Positions 8,673 through 14,766 of a DNA stretch of 15,129 bases are shown one piece after another. The DNA comes from Rhodoferax sp. UBA5149 (GTDB taxonomy: Bacteria > Pseudomonadota > Gammaproteobacteria > Burkholderiales > Burkholderiaceae_C). The stretch spans positions 2,643-17,771 of the forward strand of contig NZ_DHXT01000219.1 in NCBI RefSeq assembly GCF_002413825.1, given 5' to 3'. Position 1 is the stretch's first letter; every line of letters begins with the position of its first letter. Both the position numbers and the translations under genes were made by a program. The notes beneath the pieces were generated by a model that saw only the letters and a program-made list of their open reading frames with translations, had not been told where the DNA came from and did no database searches.

Positions 8673-8678
8673 AACACT

Positions 8679-9878
8679 ATGAAACCGATGAACGCAGTCT
8701 GGTTGGCAATAATTTTGACGGGCCTAAGTGGCTGTGGGAACTTGATGCCTATGTCGTCCTCAACTTCCCACCCGGTAGTTGTCGCGTCACCACCACCGCT
8801 GCAGCCAACACAACCATCGCCAATGGCAGAGCTACCGATACCGCCTATGCCAACGATGTCACCACCAAAGGCGAGTCCGGTGGTGGAAGCCGGAGACTTC
8901 GCGGTGGTCCAGGTATTTTTTGCAACGGACAGATCCCTTACCGGAAAGACTAATGCCGCCCAGAGGTTTGGGGACTTCCCCTCCACCCTGTCCTATGGAA
9001 CCTGTGAGGTCAGCATTCCGCGTGAGCACCGCATGGGCGAATTGGAGTCACCGTCCATTCTGAAATTCGAATTCCGCGAAAACCCCGCCAAGCACGTGAT
9101 GCTGCTGGATGCGACCTTACAACCCAAGGACGCGTACTTTGCAGGTCTGGCCGCACGGGTGCGGGTGTCCGCACGAGACAGTGCTTTTGTTTTTGTGCAT
9201 GGCTACAACGTCAGCTTTGAGGGCGCGGCACGCAGAACGGCACAAATGTCCTACGACCTGGGTTTTGATGGTGCGCCGGTTTTCTATAGCTGGCCATCCC
9301 GGGGGCAAACGTTAGCCTACACCATTGACGAGCAAAGCATTGAGCTGGCGGAAGACAACATGAAGGCCTTTCTGTCTGATTTCTTTGCTCGCTCAGATGC
9401 CAAAAACGTTTATCTGATCGCCCACAGCATGGGTACCCGCGCATTAACCCGGGCCGTGGCAGCACTCATGACCGAGCAACCCGAGTTACGACCTCGGCTA
9501 AAAGAAATCATCCTGGCTGCACCCGACATTGATGCCCGCGTATTCAAGACCCGCATTGCCCCGGCACTTGTCGCGGCGGGTCGACCCGTTACTCTGTACG
9601 CATCGTCCAAAGACTTGGCACTGGTTGCATCCAAAAGGGTGCATGGCTACGCACGGGCGGGCGATTCAAAATCCGACTTACTAGTGCTCCCGGGCGTTGA
9701 GACGATAGACGCCAGCGCGGTGGACACCAGCTTGCTTGGACACTCGTATTTTGCTGAAGAGAACTCCGTTTTATCAGACCTGTTTTATCTGGTGAAGGAC
9801 GGCAAGCGGGCCGACGAGCGCTTCCGCCTGCGGGGAGTCAACGGCCCCAGCGGACGATACTGGCAATTCAGAAGGTAG
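8679..9878 (+). CDS. Lipoprotein alpha/beta hydrolase (DUF900 family)
   Basis: This 399-residue protein starts with a lipoprotein signal (MKPMNAVWLAIILTGLSGC) with a lipobox LSGC and Cys19 as the lipid-attachment site. A proline/serine-rich linker follows to about residue 75. The mature part is an alpha/beta hydrolase of the DUF900 type: FFATDRSLTGK near its start, oxyanion-side FVHGYN (174-177), FYSWPSRG, nucleophile elbow AHSMG (Ser250), acid candidates D283/D285 in APDIDARVF, and catalytic His candidate H355 in LLGHSYF. It is predicted to be an outer-membrane-anchored or periplasmic esterase-like hydrolase of unknown substrate. It is 117 bp after the PHP-ATPase on the same strand, has its own ribosome binding site, and is probably not functionally linked to it. 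Confidence 0.88.
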   Translation: MKPMNAVWLAIILTGLSGCGNLMPMSSSTSHPVVVASPPPLQPTQPSPMAELPIPPMPTMSPPKASPVVEAGDFAVVQVFFATDRSLTGKTNAAQRFGDFPSTLSYGTCEVSIPREHRMGELESPSILKFEFRENPAKHVMLLDATLQPKDAYFAGLAARVRVSARDSAFVFVHGYNVSFEGAARRTAQMSYDLGFDGAPVFYSWPSRGQTLAYTIDEQSIELAEDNMKAFLSDFFARSDAKNVYLIAHSMGTRALTRAVAALMTEQPELRPRLKEIILAAPDIDARVFKTRIAPALVAAGRPVTLYASSKDLALVASKRVHGYARAGDSKSDLLVLPGVETIDASAVDTSLLGHSYFAEENSVLSDLFYLVKDGKRADERFRLRGVNGPSGRYWQFRR

Positions 9879-10104
9879 CGTGCGCCATTATCGAATGAGA
9901 CGATTGGCTCAAACGAGCTGTTGGAGTCAATGATCGACAACTCTGTAAATAGGCTTTGGAATTTGAAAAAACAAATTGCAAAAACGTCGTCAATCTCATT
10001 CGCGAGATGGCTTCCTGTTTGGACGCCTTCAACCTGTCTGGATGTGGGTTATGCGAGATGCGCCGCAGCAGGCAAATACCTTTCCATGCAAAATGCGCGA
10101 ATCA

Positions 10105-10119
10105 GGGCGCTCATCGCCC
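10105..10119. other. Short GC hairpin before the GST remnant
   Basis: GGGCG-CTCAT-CGCCC can form a 5-bp stem in the gap after the lipoprotein gene. No T-run follows, so a terminator role is doubtful. The rest of 9879-10141 shows no gene I can support. Confidence 0.25.
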
Positions 10120-10141
10120 GCTCCCCTTCCAAGGAGCTCCA

Positions 10142-10350
10142 ATGACCGATCTGTCCACCTTCCCCATCACCCACAAACGGCCCGCCTAGCATCCCGAGCG
10201 GCTGCAGCTCTACTTGCTGCCCACGCCCAACGGCGTCAAGGTGTCGATCATGCTGGAGAAGACCGGCTTGTCTGATTCCGGCCATCCTCACCGCCCGGCC
10301 TGATAGCCAGCCGATGCCCGCTGTTCGAATCCGGCGTTTGTCTGCACTTC
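10142..10350 (+). pseudogene. Glutathione S-transferase remnant (YghU/YfcG-like), stop, deletion and frameshifts
   Basis: After a good ribosome binding site (AAGGAG at 10131-10136) an ATG opens MTDLSTFPITHKRPA, then an in-frame TAG, then HPERLQLYLLPTPNGVKVSI and MLEKTGL. This is the N-terminus of YghU/YfcG-type glutathione-dependent oxidoreductases, where the TAG replaces a residue that is usually Gln. From 10275 another frame reads IPAILTARPDSQPMP, and from 10321 a third frame reads LFESGVCLHF. These match the later family blocks KIPAI...LFESGAILLYL. About 25-30 codons between GL and IPAIL are missing, and about three quarters of the protein is absent downstream. The gene is clearly dead, with three reading frames carrying family motifs in the correct order. 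Confidence 0.82.
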
Positions 10351-10413
10351 ACCTCTGAGATGCCTTGCTTCGCAAGATTAAAATCATGCGACAAACTCTA
10401 TGACTTCACCGAT

Positions 10414-10893
10414 ATGCAAAACGCGCTTTTCACTATTGGCTACGAAGGCTTGAGCATTGATGCGTTCATTGCAAGACTCCAAGCCGCGCATGTGAAAACC
10501 ATCGTGGACGTTCGAGAACTCCCCCTGTCGCGGAAAAAGGGATTTTCAAAGTCGGCTTTCAGTTCCGCCCTGTCGGCGCATGGCATCGCTTACTTGCACG
10601 TTCCCGCTTTAGGCTGCCCTAAGCCGATTCGCAACCAATACAAAACAGACGCAAACTGGCACACGTACACCAGAGATTTTCTCAAGTACATCAAAACGCA
10701 GGACGCCGCGCTGCGCGAGTTGGTCAAAATCGCCCACGCAACTCCGGCCTGTCTGGTTTGTTTCGAGGCGGACTTTTCAATGTGCCACCGCACTTTTGTT
10801 GCGCGCGCTGCGCGCCAACTTGGTGGTCCAGTCGTCACCCACCTCACCGCTAGAACAGCCCTGCCTGATTTGGGTTATCAGCAGGCGGCTTAG
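10414..10893 (+). CDS. DUF488 family protein
   Basis: This protein of 159 residues (from the chosen start) begins MQNALFTIGYEGLSIDAFIA, the hallmark N-terminus of DUF488 proteins. It continues with VDVRELPLSRKKGFSKSAF and a late CFEADFSMCHR motif with two cysteines and an HR pair conserved in the family. The biochemical role of DUF488 is not established; the conserved Cys/His/Arg set hints at an enzyme or nucleic-acid-binding role. An in-frame ATG at 10360 would add 18 residues that lie in the GST remnant, so 10414 is preferred; no strong ribosome binding site is seen at either. Its last 44 bp overlap the end of the gene on the other strand. Confidence 0.85.
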   Translation: MQNALFTIGYEGLSIDAFIARLQAAHVKTIVDVRELPLSRKKGFSKSAFSSALSAHGIAYLHVPALGCPKPIRNQYKTDANWHTYTRDFLKYIKTQDAALRELVKIAHATPACLVCFEADFSMCHRTFVARAARQLGGPVVTHLTARTALPDLGYQQAA

Positions 10894-11683
10894 GCGGGTA
10901 AATCACGCTGATCAACAGCCATTGATTGGGGAATCGGTGAATCGTCCCCAGCAAAAACATCAAGTCTTTTGATGGCAGGTCTTGCTCAAGCTTGGCCCGA
11001 AACGGGGCTTCCCAGTTGTTACCGTGTATCCGTCTGACCGTCCTGTAGAGCGCGCCGATCTCCCAATCGACCAACTTGTGACGATAAGAAAATGTCTGCC
11101 CTTCGACATCGCATTCATAGCGGTAGTGAAAATCAAACGGCAGTTTTTCCAGCAGCCGAATTTGTTTGCCTTCCTCTACCTCGTCGAATAGCTCGGTTTG
11201 TTGCTGGAGCCTCAAAAGCTTCTGCTTTTCGGCTTCTGTCCATTCGGTATTCTCAGATTTTTTGATGTCGAGTCCCGTGATTCTGGTGGGGCGCAGCAAT
11301 GCCAACGTGCCGCCACCCGCTGCTCTGGCGTTTTCTACTTCTGCAAAGTCGGAGAAAACAGGCAATTTCGCAAGCAGTTCGGCACGGTGAGGCCAGCCGA
11401 GCTTTCCCGCCGCTAGGCGCTCAGGATCACACTCAATGGTGTCAACAAAAACGCGATGACTTTCAGGCCGGTGATCGTCACGCGCTTTTTCAAAGCGTGC
11501 CGTAATCCATTGCCACTTTTTGAATTGTTGGTCGTCCGAAACCAGTCGAAACGGAACGGGATAAAGACGAATGAGCCGACCATCTTCGGTCATTCCTGCC
11601 ACGCAAGATGTTTCTGCGTACTTGGAACTCGGTGACGGATACGTCTTGCACAGTATGAGAACGCGTTCTATGAACGATGCCAT
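10850..11683 (-). CDS. Unrecognised protein convergent with DUF488 (277 aa)
   Basis: I do not recognise a named domain. The protein starts MASFIERVLILCKTYPSPSS with a good GGGAG ribosome binding site eight bases upstream (11692-11696), which is why the longer frame from 11752 was not used. Features that look conserved are ETSCVAGMTEDGRLIRLYPV near residues 25-45, a KWQWITARFEKARDDHRPES block, a charged helical stretch around 155-185, and a hydrophobic C-terminal strand region (WLLISVIYPPKPP) ending NPNQAGLF, a tail like those of proteins that dock on a clamp or partner. No membrane segment or signal peptide is seen. I believe similar genes often stand near DUF488 genes; if so they may act together, but this is memory-based inference. 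Confidence 0.75.
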   Translation of the reverse strand: MASFIERVLILCKTYPSPSSKYAETSCVAGMTEDGRLIRLYPVPFRLVSDDQQFKKWQWITARFEKARDDHRPESHRVFVDTIECDPERLAAGKLGWPHRAELLAKLPVFSDFAEVENARAAGGGTLALLRPTRITGLDIKKSENTEWTEAEKQKLLRLQQQTELFDEVEEGKQIRLLEKLPFDFHYRYECDVEGQTFSYRHKLVDWEIGALYRTVRRIHGNNWEAPFRAKLEQDLPSKDLMFLLGTIHRFPNQWLLISVIYPPKPPADNPNQAGLF

Positions 11684-11725
11684 TTTTGTAACTCCCTTTT
11701 TTAACCAGTCTTGCGCAGCAACAAA

Positions 11726-11745
11726 CTTGTTCGTGACAAAACAAG
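11726..11745. promoter_or_regulatory. Inverted repeat upstream of the DUF488-neighbour gene
   Basis: CTTGTT and AACAAG arms (perfect 6 bp) flank 8 bp, 43 bp before the minus-strand start at 11683. It could be an operator. No clear -10/-35 pair was found with it. Confidence 0.3.
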
Positions 11746-11806
11746 TGGACACATCGTACTTCCTATTGATGCAATTGCACGAATTTCTGCAGAGGCCAGT
11801 GCATCC

Positions 11807-11860
11807 TAATTTGCTAGCGGCTCACGCAGGCGGGACGGGGGTTAGCACCTGATTTGGCTT
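11807..11860 (+). repeat. Intergenic repeat, copy C (at the 3' end of the PIN gene)
   Basis: TAATTTGC then TAGCGGCTCACGC, GGGACGGGGGTTAGCACC and TGATTTGGCTT align with copies A and B. It lacks the roughly 11-base segment between the first GC and TAGC that the other two carry. It ends exactly where the PIN gene stop codon begins, so it is the first sequence transcribed past that gene and could form its 3' hairpin. Confidence 0.7.
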
Positions 11861-12435
11861 CAAATTAGCGTTATTGCCTCGCGCAGCAAGTCTGCCGTCA
11901 GTGGCAAGCCGCGCAACTCAAACGCCGTAATCAAATCCTGCGCGGACCGCGCAGGATTTGTCCAGCGGGCACGCATTTTTTTGATGGCGCTCAACGCAGG
12001 TATCTTTTGCAGCTGCAATTGATTCATCAAAAACTCATCAGGGTGCTGGACTTCAATGCCGTAGGGTTGCAGCACTGCTTGCGGAAAATCTTTCGTGTTG
12101 AAGGTGACGATAGCGTCCGCGTGGCCAACAATGGCGGCGGCTACGACATGGCGGTCGTCAGGGTCTGGCAATTCGATGCTGTCTGCCAGCTTTTCGTAAT
12201 GCGTGACCAGACAGTCCGGCACGCTGGTGTTCATCAGCGCGACCACTGCCGGTAGTGTGGCGGCAATGCCCGGCCGGTCTTTGGCCAGATTGCGCGTCCA
12301 TTCCTCATGAATCGTGGCGCTCCATCGGGCGTGATAGAGGCGTTCTACGGCCAGGCTAAGCAGCGTGTCGCGAAGCAATTGGGGATAGAGGACATTGGCG
12401 TCCAAAATTGCCGTGTACCGCGATGAGCCTGCCAA
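11860..12435 (-). CDS. PIN-domain toxin-like ribonuclease
   Basis: This 191-residue protein has the PIN nuclease pattern: D12 in AILDANVLYP, acidic E44/E45 in IHEEWTRN, DPDDRHVVAAA (D91-D94), and ADAIVTFNTKDFP (D107, N113, D116). PIN toxins of type II systems are Mg-dependent RNases that cut tRNA, rRNA or mRNA. The C-terminal 60 residues form a second helical region typical of the longer PIN group that pairs with excisionase-like antitoxins. The start is a TTG directly after the antitoxin stop, with GGAG at 12442-12445, six bases upstream, inside the antitoxin gene. The acidic residues appear intact. RNA target unknown. Confidence 0.88.
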   Translation of the reverse strand: MAGSSRYTAILDANVLYPQLLRDTLLSLAVERLYHARWSATIHEEWTRNLAKDRPGIAATLPAVVALMNTSVPDCLVTHYEKLADSIELPDPDDRHVVAAAIVGHADAIVTFNTKDFPQAVLQPYGIEVQHPDEFLMNQLQLQKIPALSAIKKMRARWTNPARSAQDLITAFELRGLPLTADLLREAITLI

Positions 12436-12912
12436 TTAAAACTCCAGCCCCAGCTTCTCGGACAGCTTGGTCAGGTCTTGCAGGGCCTGTTCCGACAGCT
12501 GCTGCTGCTCGGCTTGGTAGCGCCGCAATTCTTCAAATTCGATGCGGCGGTGGCGGTTGACCTTGCGGCACTTCAATCGATTCGCTTCGATCTCCTTGAT
12601 GACGAAGGGCCGCGACACGTTCAGGAAGTTGGCCGCTTCTTGGGTCGTCAGCTCGTGCTTTTGCGGCACCAGCAGCATGGGCTCGCGCTTTGCCATTTGC
12701 CGCAATATGTCGGCAAAGAACCGCAAGGCGCGCGGCGGCAATTTCAGCACAGGGGTCTCGTGTTTTTGGTCACCATCCGTGCCCACATCAAGGATGACTT
12801 CGATGTGATCCGCGTTGGAGTGGTCCAGCGCCGTCATCAGGCATTGATGGGCAACCGCCGCCATTTCGGCTTCGGCTTCATTGGCGGGGTCAAGAACTTC
12901 TTGATCTTTCAT
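12436..12912 (-). CDS. HTH/excisionase-type antitoxin
   Basis: This 158-residue protein starts MKDQEVLDPANEAEAEMAAV, with AAGGAG six bases upstream of the ATG (12919-12924). Residues about 87-134 form a MerR/excisionase-like winged helix (ELTTQEAANFLNVSRPFVIK, then ANRLKCRKVNRHRRIEFEEL). The glutamine-rich C-terminus (QAEQQQLSEQALQDL) likely folds on the toxin. The first 80 residues are acidic. The family partners with PIN toxins and normally represses its own promoter; a dyad overlapping a -10-like box at 12954-12974 fits this. A longer in-frame version reaching 13098 has no support. Confidence 0.88.
   Translation of the reverse strand: MKDQEVLDPANEAEAEMAAVAHQCLMTALDHSNADHIEVILDVGTDGDQKHETPVLKLPPRALRFFADILRQMAKREPMLLVPQKHELTTQEAANFLNVSRPFVIKEIEANRLKCRKVNRHRRIEFEELRRYQAEQQQLSEQALQDLTKLSEKLGLEF
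12442..12445 (-). promoter_or_regulatory. Ribosome binding site inside the antitoxin gene that sets the TTG start of the toxin
   Basis: On the minus strand the order is GGAG, TTT, TAA (antitoxin stop), TTG (toxin start). Six bases separate GGAG from TTG. Toxin and antitoxin are in the same reading frame, separated only by the stop codon. This supports coupled translation and explains the unusual start codon. Confidence 0.6.
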
Positions 12913-12953
12913 GGGATTCTCCTTCGCGCACGTGCCATGGACAGGCCCGCAGC

Positions 12954-12974
12954 TTGGTGAAATAGTACCACCAA
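12954..12974 (-). promoter_or_regulatory. Candidate promoter/operator of the toxin-antitoxin pair
   Basis: A dyad with perfect 6-bp arms (TTGGTG and CACCAA around 9 bp) contains, on the minus strand, TACTAT (12967-12962), a good -10 box about 50 bases before the antitoxin ATG. A strong -35 box is not seen. An operator covering the -10 box is the normal layout for self-repressing antitoxins. Confidence 0.45.
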
Positions 12975-13061
12975 ATCGAATTAAACGCAGCATTCGAAGT
13001 AAACGAATTTTTAATCCGTGTTTTGCACTTGGATGGGTCGCGCTGGGGGTTGACGCCCGCA

Positions 13062-14345
13062 TCAAAGAGGTCCATCGGATAGTTGCGTCGCCTGCCACAG
13101 CAGCGACACCGGCGCCGCGTGCAGTTTCTCGTCAAACGGTGTGATGCGGTCATGGTCGTGTAGCACCAGTCCCTGCACAAATTTGTCACCCACTGCCTCT
13201 TGCAGTTTGCGCAGGCCGCGCAGGTCTTGCGCTCGCACGGTGGCCGATGCTTTGACCTCAATGCCGATGACGCGCCCGCGCCGGTCTTCCAGCACCAGGT
13301 CCACCTCGTCTTGCTCCTTGGTTCGAAAGTGTGAGATGCGCAGCCGCTTCCCGGACCAGGTGGTGAGCTTGAGGACTTCGGACACGACGAAGTTCTCCAG
13401 TAGCGGGCCATAGGCGGTGCGGTCTTTTTGCAGTTGGGCGGCGCTGACACCCTGCAGCGCGGCCAGCAAACCGGTGTCCAGAAAATGGAGTTTGGGTGTT
13501 TTTGTGAGGCGGCTCACCGCATTGCTGGACCAGGGCGGCAGCTGCCGGGTCAGAAACAGGCGCTCCAGAATGCCCCCATATTTCTGCGCCGTGGGCGTGG
13601 TCAGCCCGAGTGCCGCGCCATAGCTGCTGTGGTTGACCAACTGCCCGGCGTGGGCGGCCAGCACGTCGAGCAGGCGCGGCATGCGGTCCAGCTGGTCGAT
13701 GTTGGCGATGTCGCGCACATCCCGGTCCAGAATGAGCGCCACATAGTCTTGCAGCCAGGCCTGGCGGCGGCTGACACTGGTGCGGCGCAGAGCTTCGGGG
13801 TAGCCGCCCTTGAGCACGCAATCCATCAAATCGTCACCCACCAGAGGACTGACCACGCCTGGCAAACCGGCGCCGTCAAACAGACGATCCAACAGGTCGC
13901 CCTTTGTTCCCGCCAGTTCGGCCTGGGCGAAGGGAAGTAGGGTAATGACTTCGAGCCTACCCGCCAATGAGTCGGCCACGATAGGCATGGCCATCAAGTT
14001 GGTGGACCCGGTCAACAGAAAGCGACCCGGGGTTTGATCTTTGTCCACACTTTCCTTGATGGCCAGCAGCAGGTCTGGCGCGCGCTGCACTTCGTCGATG
14101 ACGGCTTGCTTCAAGCCACGCACGAACCCAGCGGGGTCTGACCGCGCAGCCGCCAGGGTAGCCGGGTCGTCCAGTGTGAGGTAGGGGCGATCACGGGTCG
14201 CATAGAGCCGAGCCAAGGTGGTCTTGCCCGCCTGCCGTGGCCCAACGACCAGTACCACGCGCGTGTCTTGCAAGGCGGTTGCGATCTTGCCCTGAACATG
14301 GCGGGTAAGGACGGTGCTGGAGGGGGGCGGGAACGCAGTGGTCAT
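13062..14345 (-). CDS. AAA family ATPase with C-terminal DUF4143 (PD-(D/E)xK-like)
   Basis: This 427-residue protein has an N-terminal P-loop ATPase of the AAA_14 type: Walker A VVGPRQAGKTT (K41), Walker B AVIDEVQ (D84, E85), sensor LLTGSTNL (110-117), then a winged region. The C-terminal DUF4143 half carries a nuclease-like strand pair, EVDL (347-350) and IEVKA (E363, K365). The family is common in bacteria, often near toxin-antitoxin or defence genes, and its role is not established; the nuclease-like motif suggests DNA or RNA processing. It lies 149 bp upstream of the antitoxin on the same strand and is probably a separate unit. No Shine-Dalgarno is visible before the ATG. Confidence 0.88.
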   Translation of the reverse strand: MTTAFPPPSSTVLTRHVQGKIATALQDTRVVLVVGPRQAGKTTLARLYATRDRPYLTLDDPATLAAARSDPAGFVRGLKQAVIDEVQRAPDLLLAIKESVDKDQTPGRFLLTGSTNLMAMPIVADSLAGRLEVITLLPFAQAELAGTKGDLLDRLFDGAGLPGVVSPLVGDDLMDCVLKGGYPEALRRTSVSRRQAWLQDYVALILDRDVRDIANIDQLDRMPRLLDVLAAHAGQLVNHSSYGAALGLTTPTAQKYGGILERLFLTRQLPPWSSNAVSRLTKTPKLHFLDTGLLAALQGVSAAQLQKDRTAYGPLLENFVVSEVLKLTTWSGKRLRISHFRTKEQDEVDLVLEDRRGRVIGIEVKASATVRAQDLRGLRKLQEAVGDKFVQGLVLHDHDRITPFDEKLHAAPVSLLWQATQLSDGPL

Positions 14346-14370
14346 GCGTTGGGATCTAGGGTTGAAGATG

Positions 14371-14436
14371 TTTGACTAATTAGAACTTAAATTCCGACCA
14401 ATTTAAATTGATACTTTGTCTAATTTAAATAGACAA
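14371..14436. repeat. Three iteron-like direct repeats with exact 22-bp spacing
   Basis: TTTGACTAATT (14371), TCCGACCAATT (14393) and TTTGTCTAATT (14415) are each 11 bp and begin exactly 22 bp apart, two turns of the helix, so they face the same side of the DNA. They lie 26-90 bp upstream of the minus-strand ATPase start. Copies two and three continue alike with TAAAT. A protein-binding array, either an operator or an iteron set, is likely. Confidence 0.55.
14416..14436. promoter_or_regulatory. Dyad TTGTCTA-N7-TAGACAA in the third repeat
   Basis: Two perfect 7-bp arms enclose the AT-rich core ATTTAAA. A separate perfect 12-bp palindrome CAATTTAAATTG lies at 14399-14410 and CTAATTAG lies at 14376-14383, so each repeat unit carries some dyad symmetry. 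This is typical of dimer-bound operators. Confidence 0.45.
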
Positions 14437-14468
14437 GTAGCATTTGAGCGCAATTTTTTGGCGATCAG

Positions 14469-14484
14469 ACGGGTCAACGGGTCA
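14469..14484. repeat. Tandem 8-bp repeat ACGGGTCA x2
   Basis: Two perfect back-to-back copies of ACGGGTCA in the gap before hsdM. Possibly chance, possibly a small binding site. Confidence 0.3.
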
Positions 14485-14581
14485 TTAGCAGCTCGCCAAC
14501 CGCGCCTTGGCGGCGTTTGTGGCGCAGCCGGCGGTGGTGCGGGGGCCGGCGTTTCCGGCGCGGTCCTGATTACTCAACCGT

Positions 14582-14645
14582 GAATTTGCTCCTTATTTAA
14601 TAGCTTCTCGCGCATACGGGACGAGGGCTAGAGGCCAATTTGGCA
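14582..14645 (+). repeat. Intergenic repeat, copy B (upstream of hsdM)
   Basis: GAATTTGCTCCTTATTTAA then TAGCTTCTCGCGCATACGGG and ACGAGGGCTAGAGGCCAATT align with copies A and C. Here TAGCTTCTCG can pair with CGAGGGCTA (one bulge, two G-T pairs) to make a stem of about 9 bp, the best hairpin of the three copies. Confidence 0.7.
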
Positions 14646-14711
14646 TATATTTCCCGTCAAACTCACCTCCCACCCATCAAAACCACCCCCCGTCGCCCGA
14701 GCAGCGTAGCG

Positions 14712-14740
14712 TTCAAGCGCCCGTCTCCAGCCGCTACCAT
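14712..14740 (+). promoter_or_regulatory. Candidate sigma-70 promoter of hsdM
   Basis: TTCAAG and TACCAT are spaced by 17 bp and end 26 bases before the hsdM ATG. The boxes match the consensus only in part (3/6 and 4/6), so the call is tentative. Confidence 0.3.
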
Positions 14741-14766
14741 CACCCCCCAACACATACAGGGACTCC

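Larger units (their letters stand above)
14346..14766. other. 420-bp gene-free region between divergent DUF4143 ATPase and hsdM
   Basis: It holds three 22-bp-spaced AT-rich repeats near the ATPase start, a short tandem repeat, a GC-rich stretch (14487-14575) with no recognisable gene, copy B of the intergenic repeat, and a C-rich, G-poor leader before hsdM. No RNA gene was recognised. Confidence 0.6.

Noticed and set aside
8562..8678. Terminator or separate promoter between the PHP-ATPase and the lipoprotein gene
   Set aside because: No stable hairpin with a T-run and no well spaced -35/-10 pair could be found.
9956..10189. Cys-containing 77-codon frame before the GST remnant
   Set aside because: It runs into the GST remnant region in another frame, has no clear ribosome binding site, and no recognisable family pattern.
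12913..13098. Longer antitoxin starting near 13098
   Set aside because: The added residues overlap the end of the ATPase gene and the promoter-like dyad, while the ATG at 12912 has an ideal ribosome binding site.
14487..14580. GC-rich Gly/Ala-coding stretch as a gene remnant
   Set aside because: One frame reads a Gly/Ala-rich tail but no family motif could be matched; composition alone explains it.
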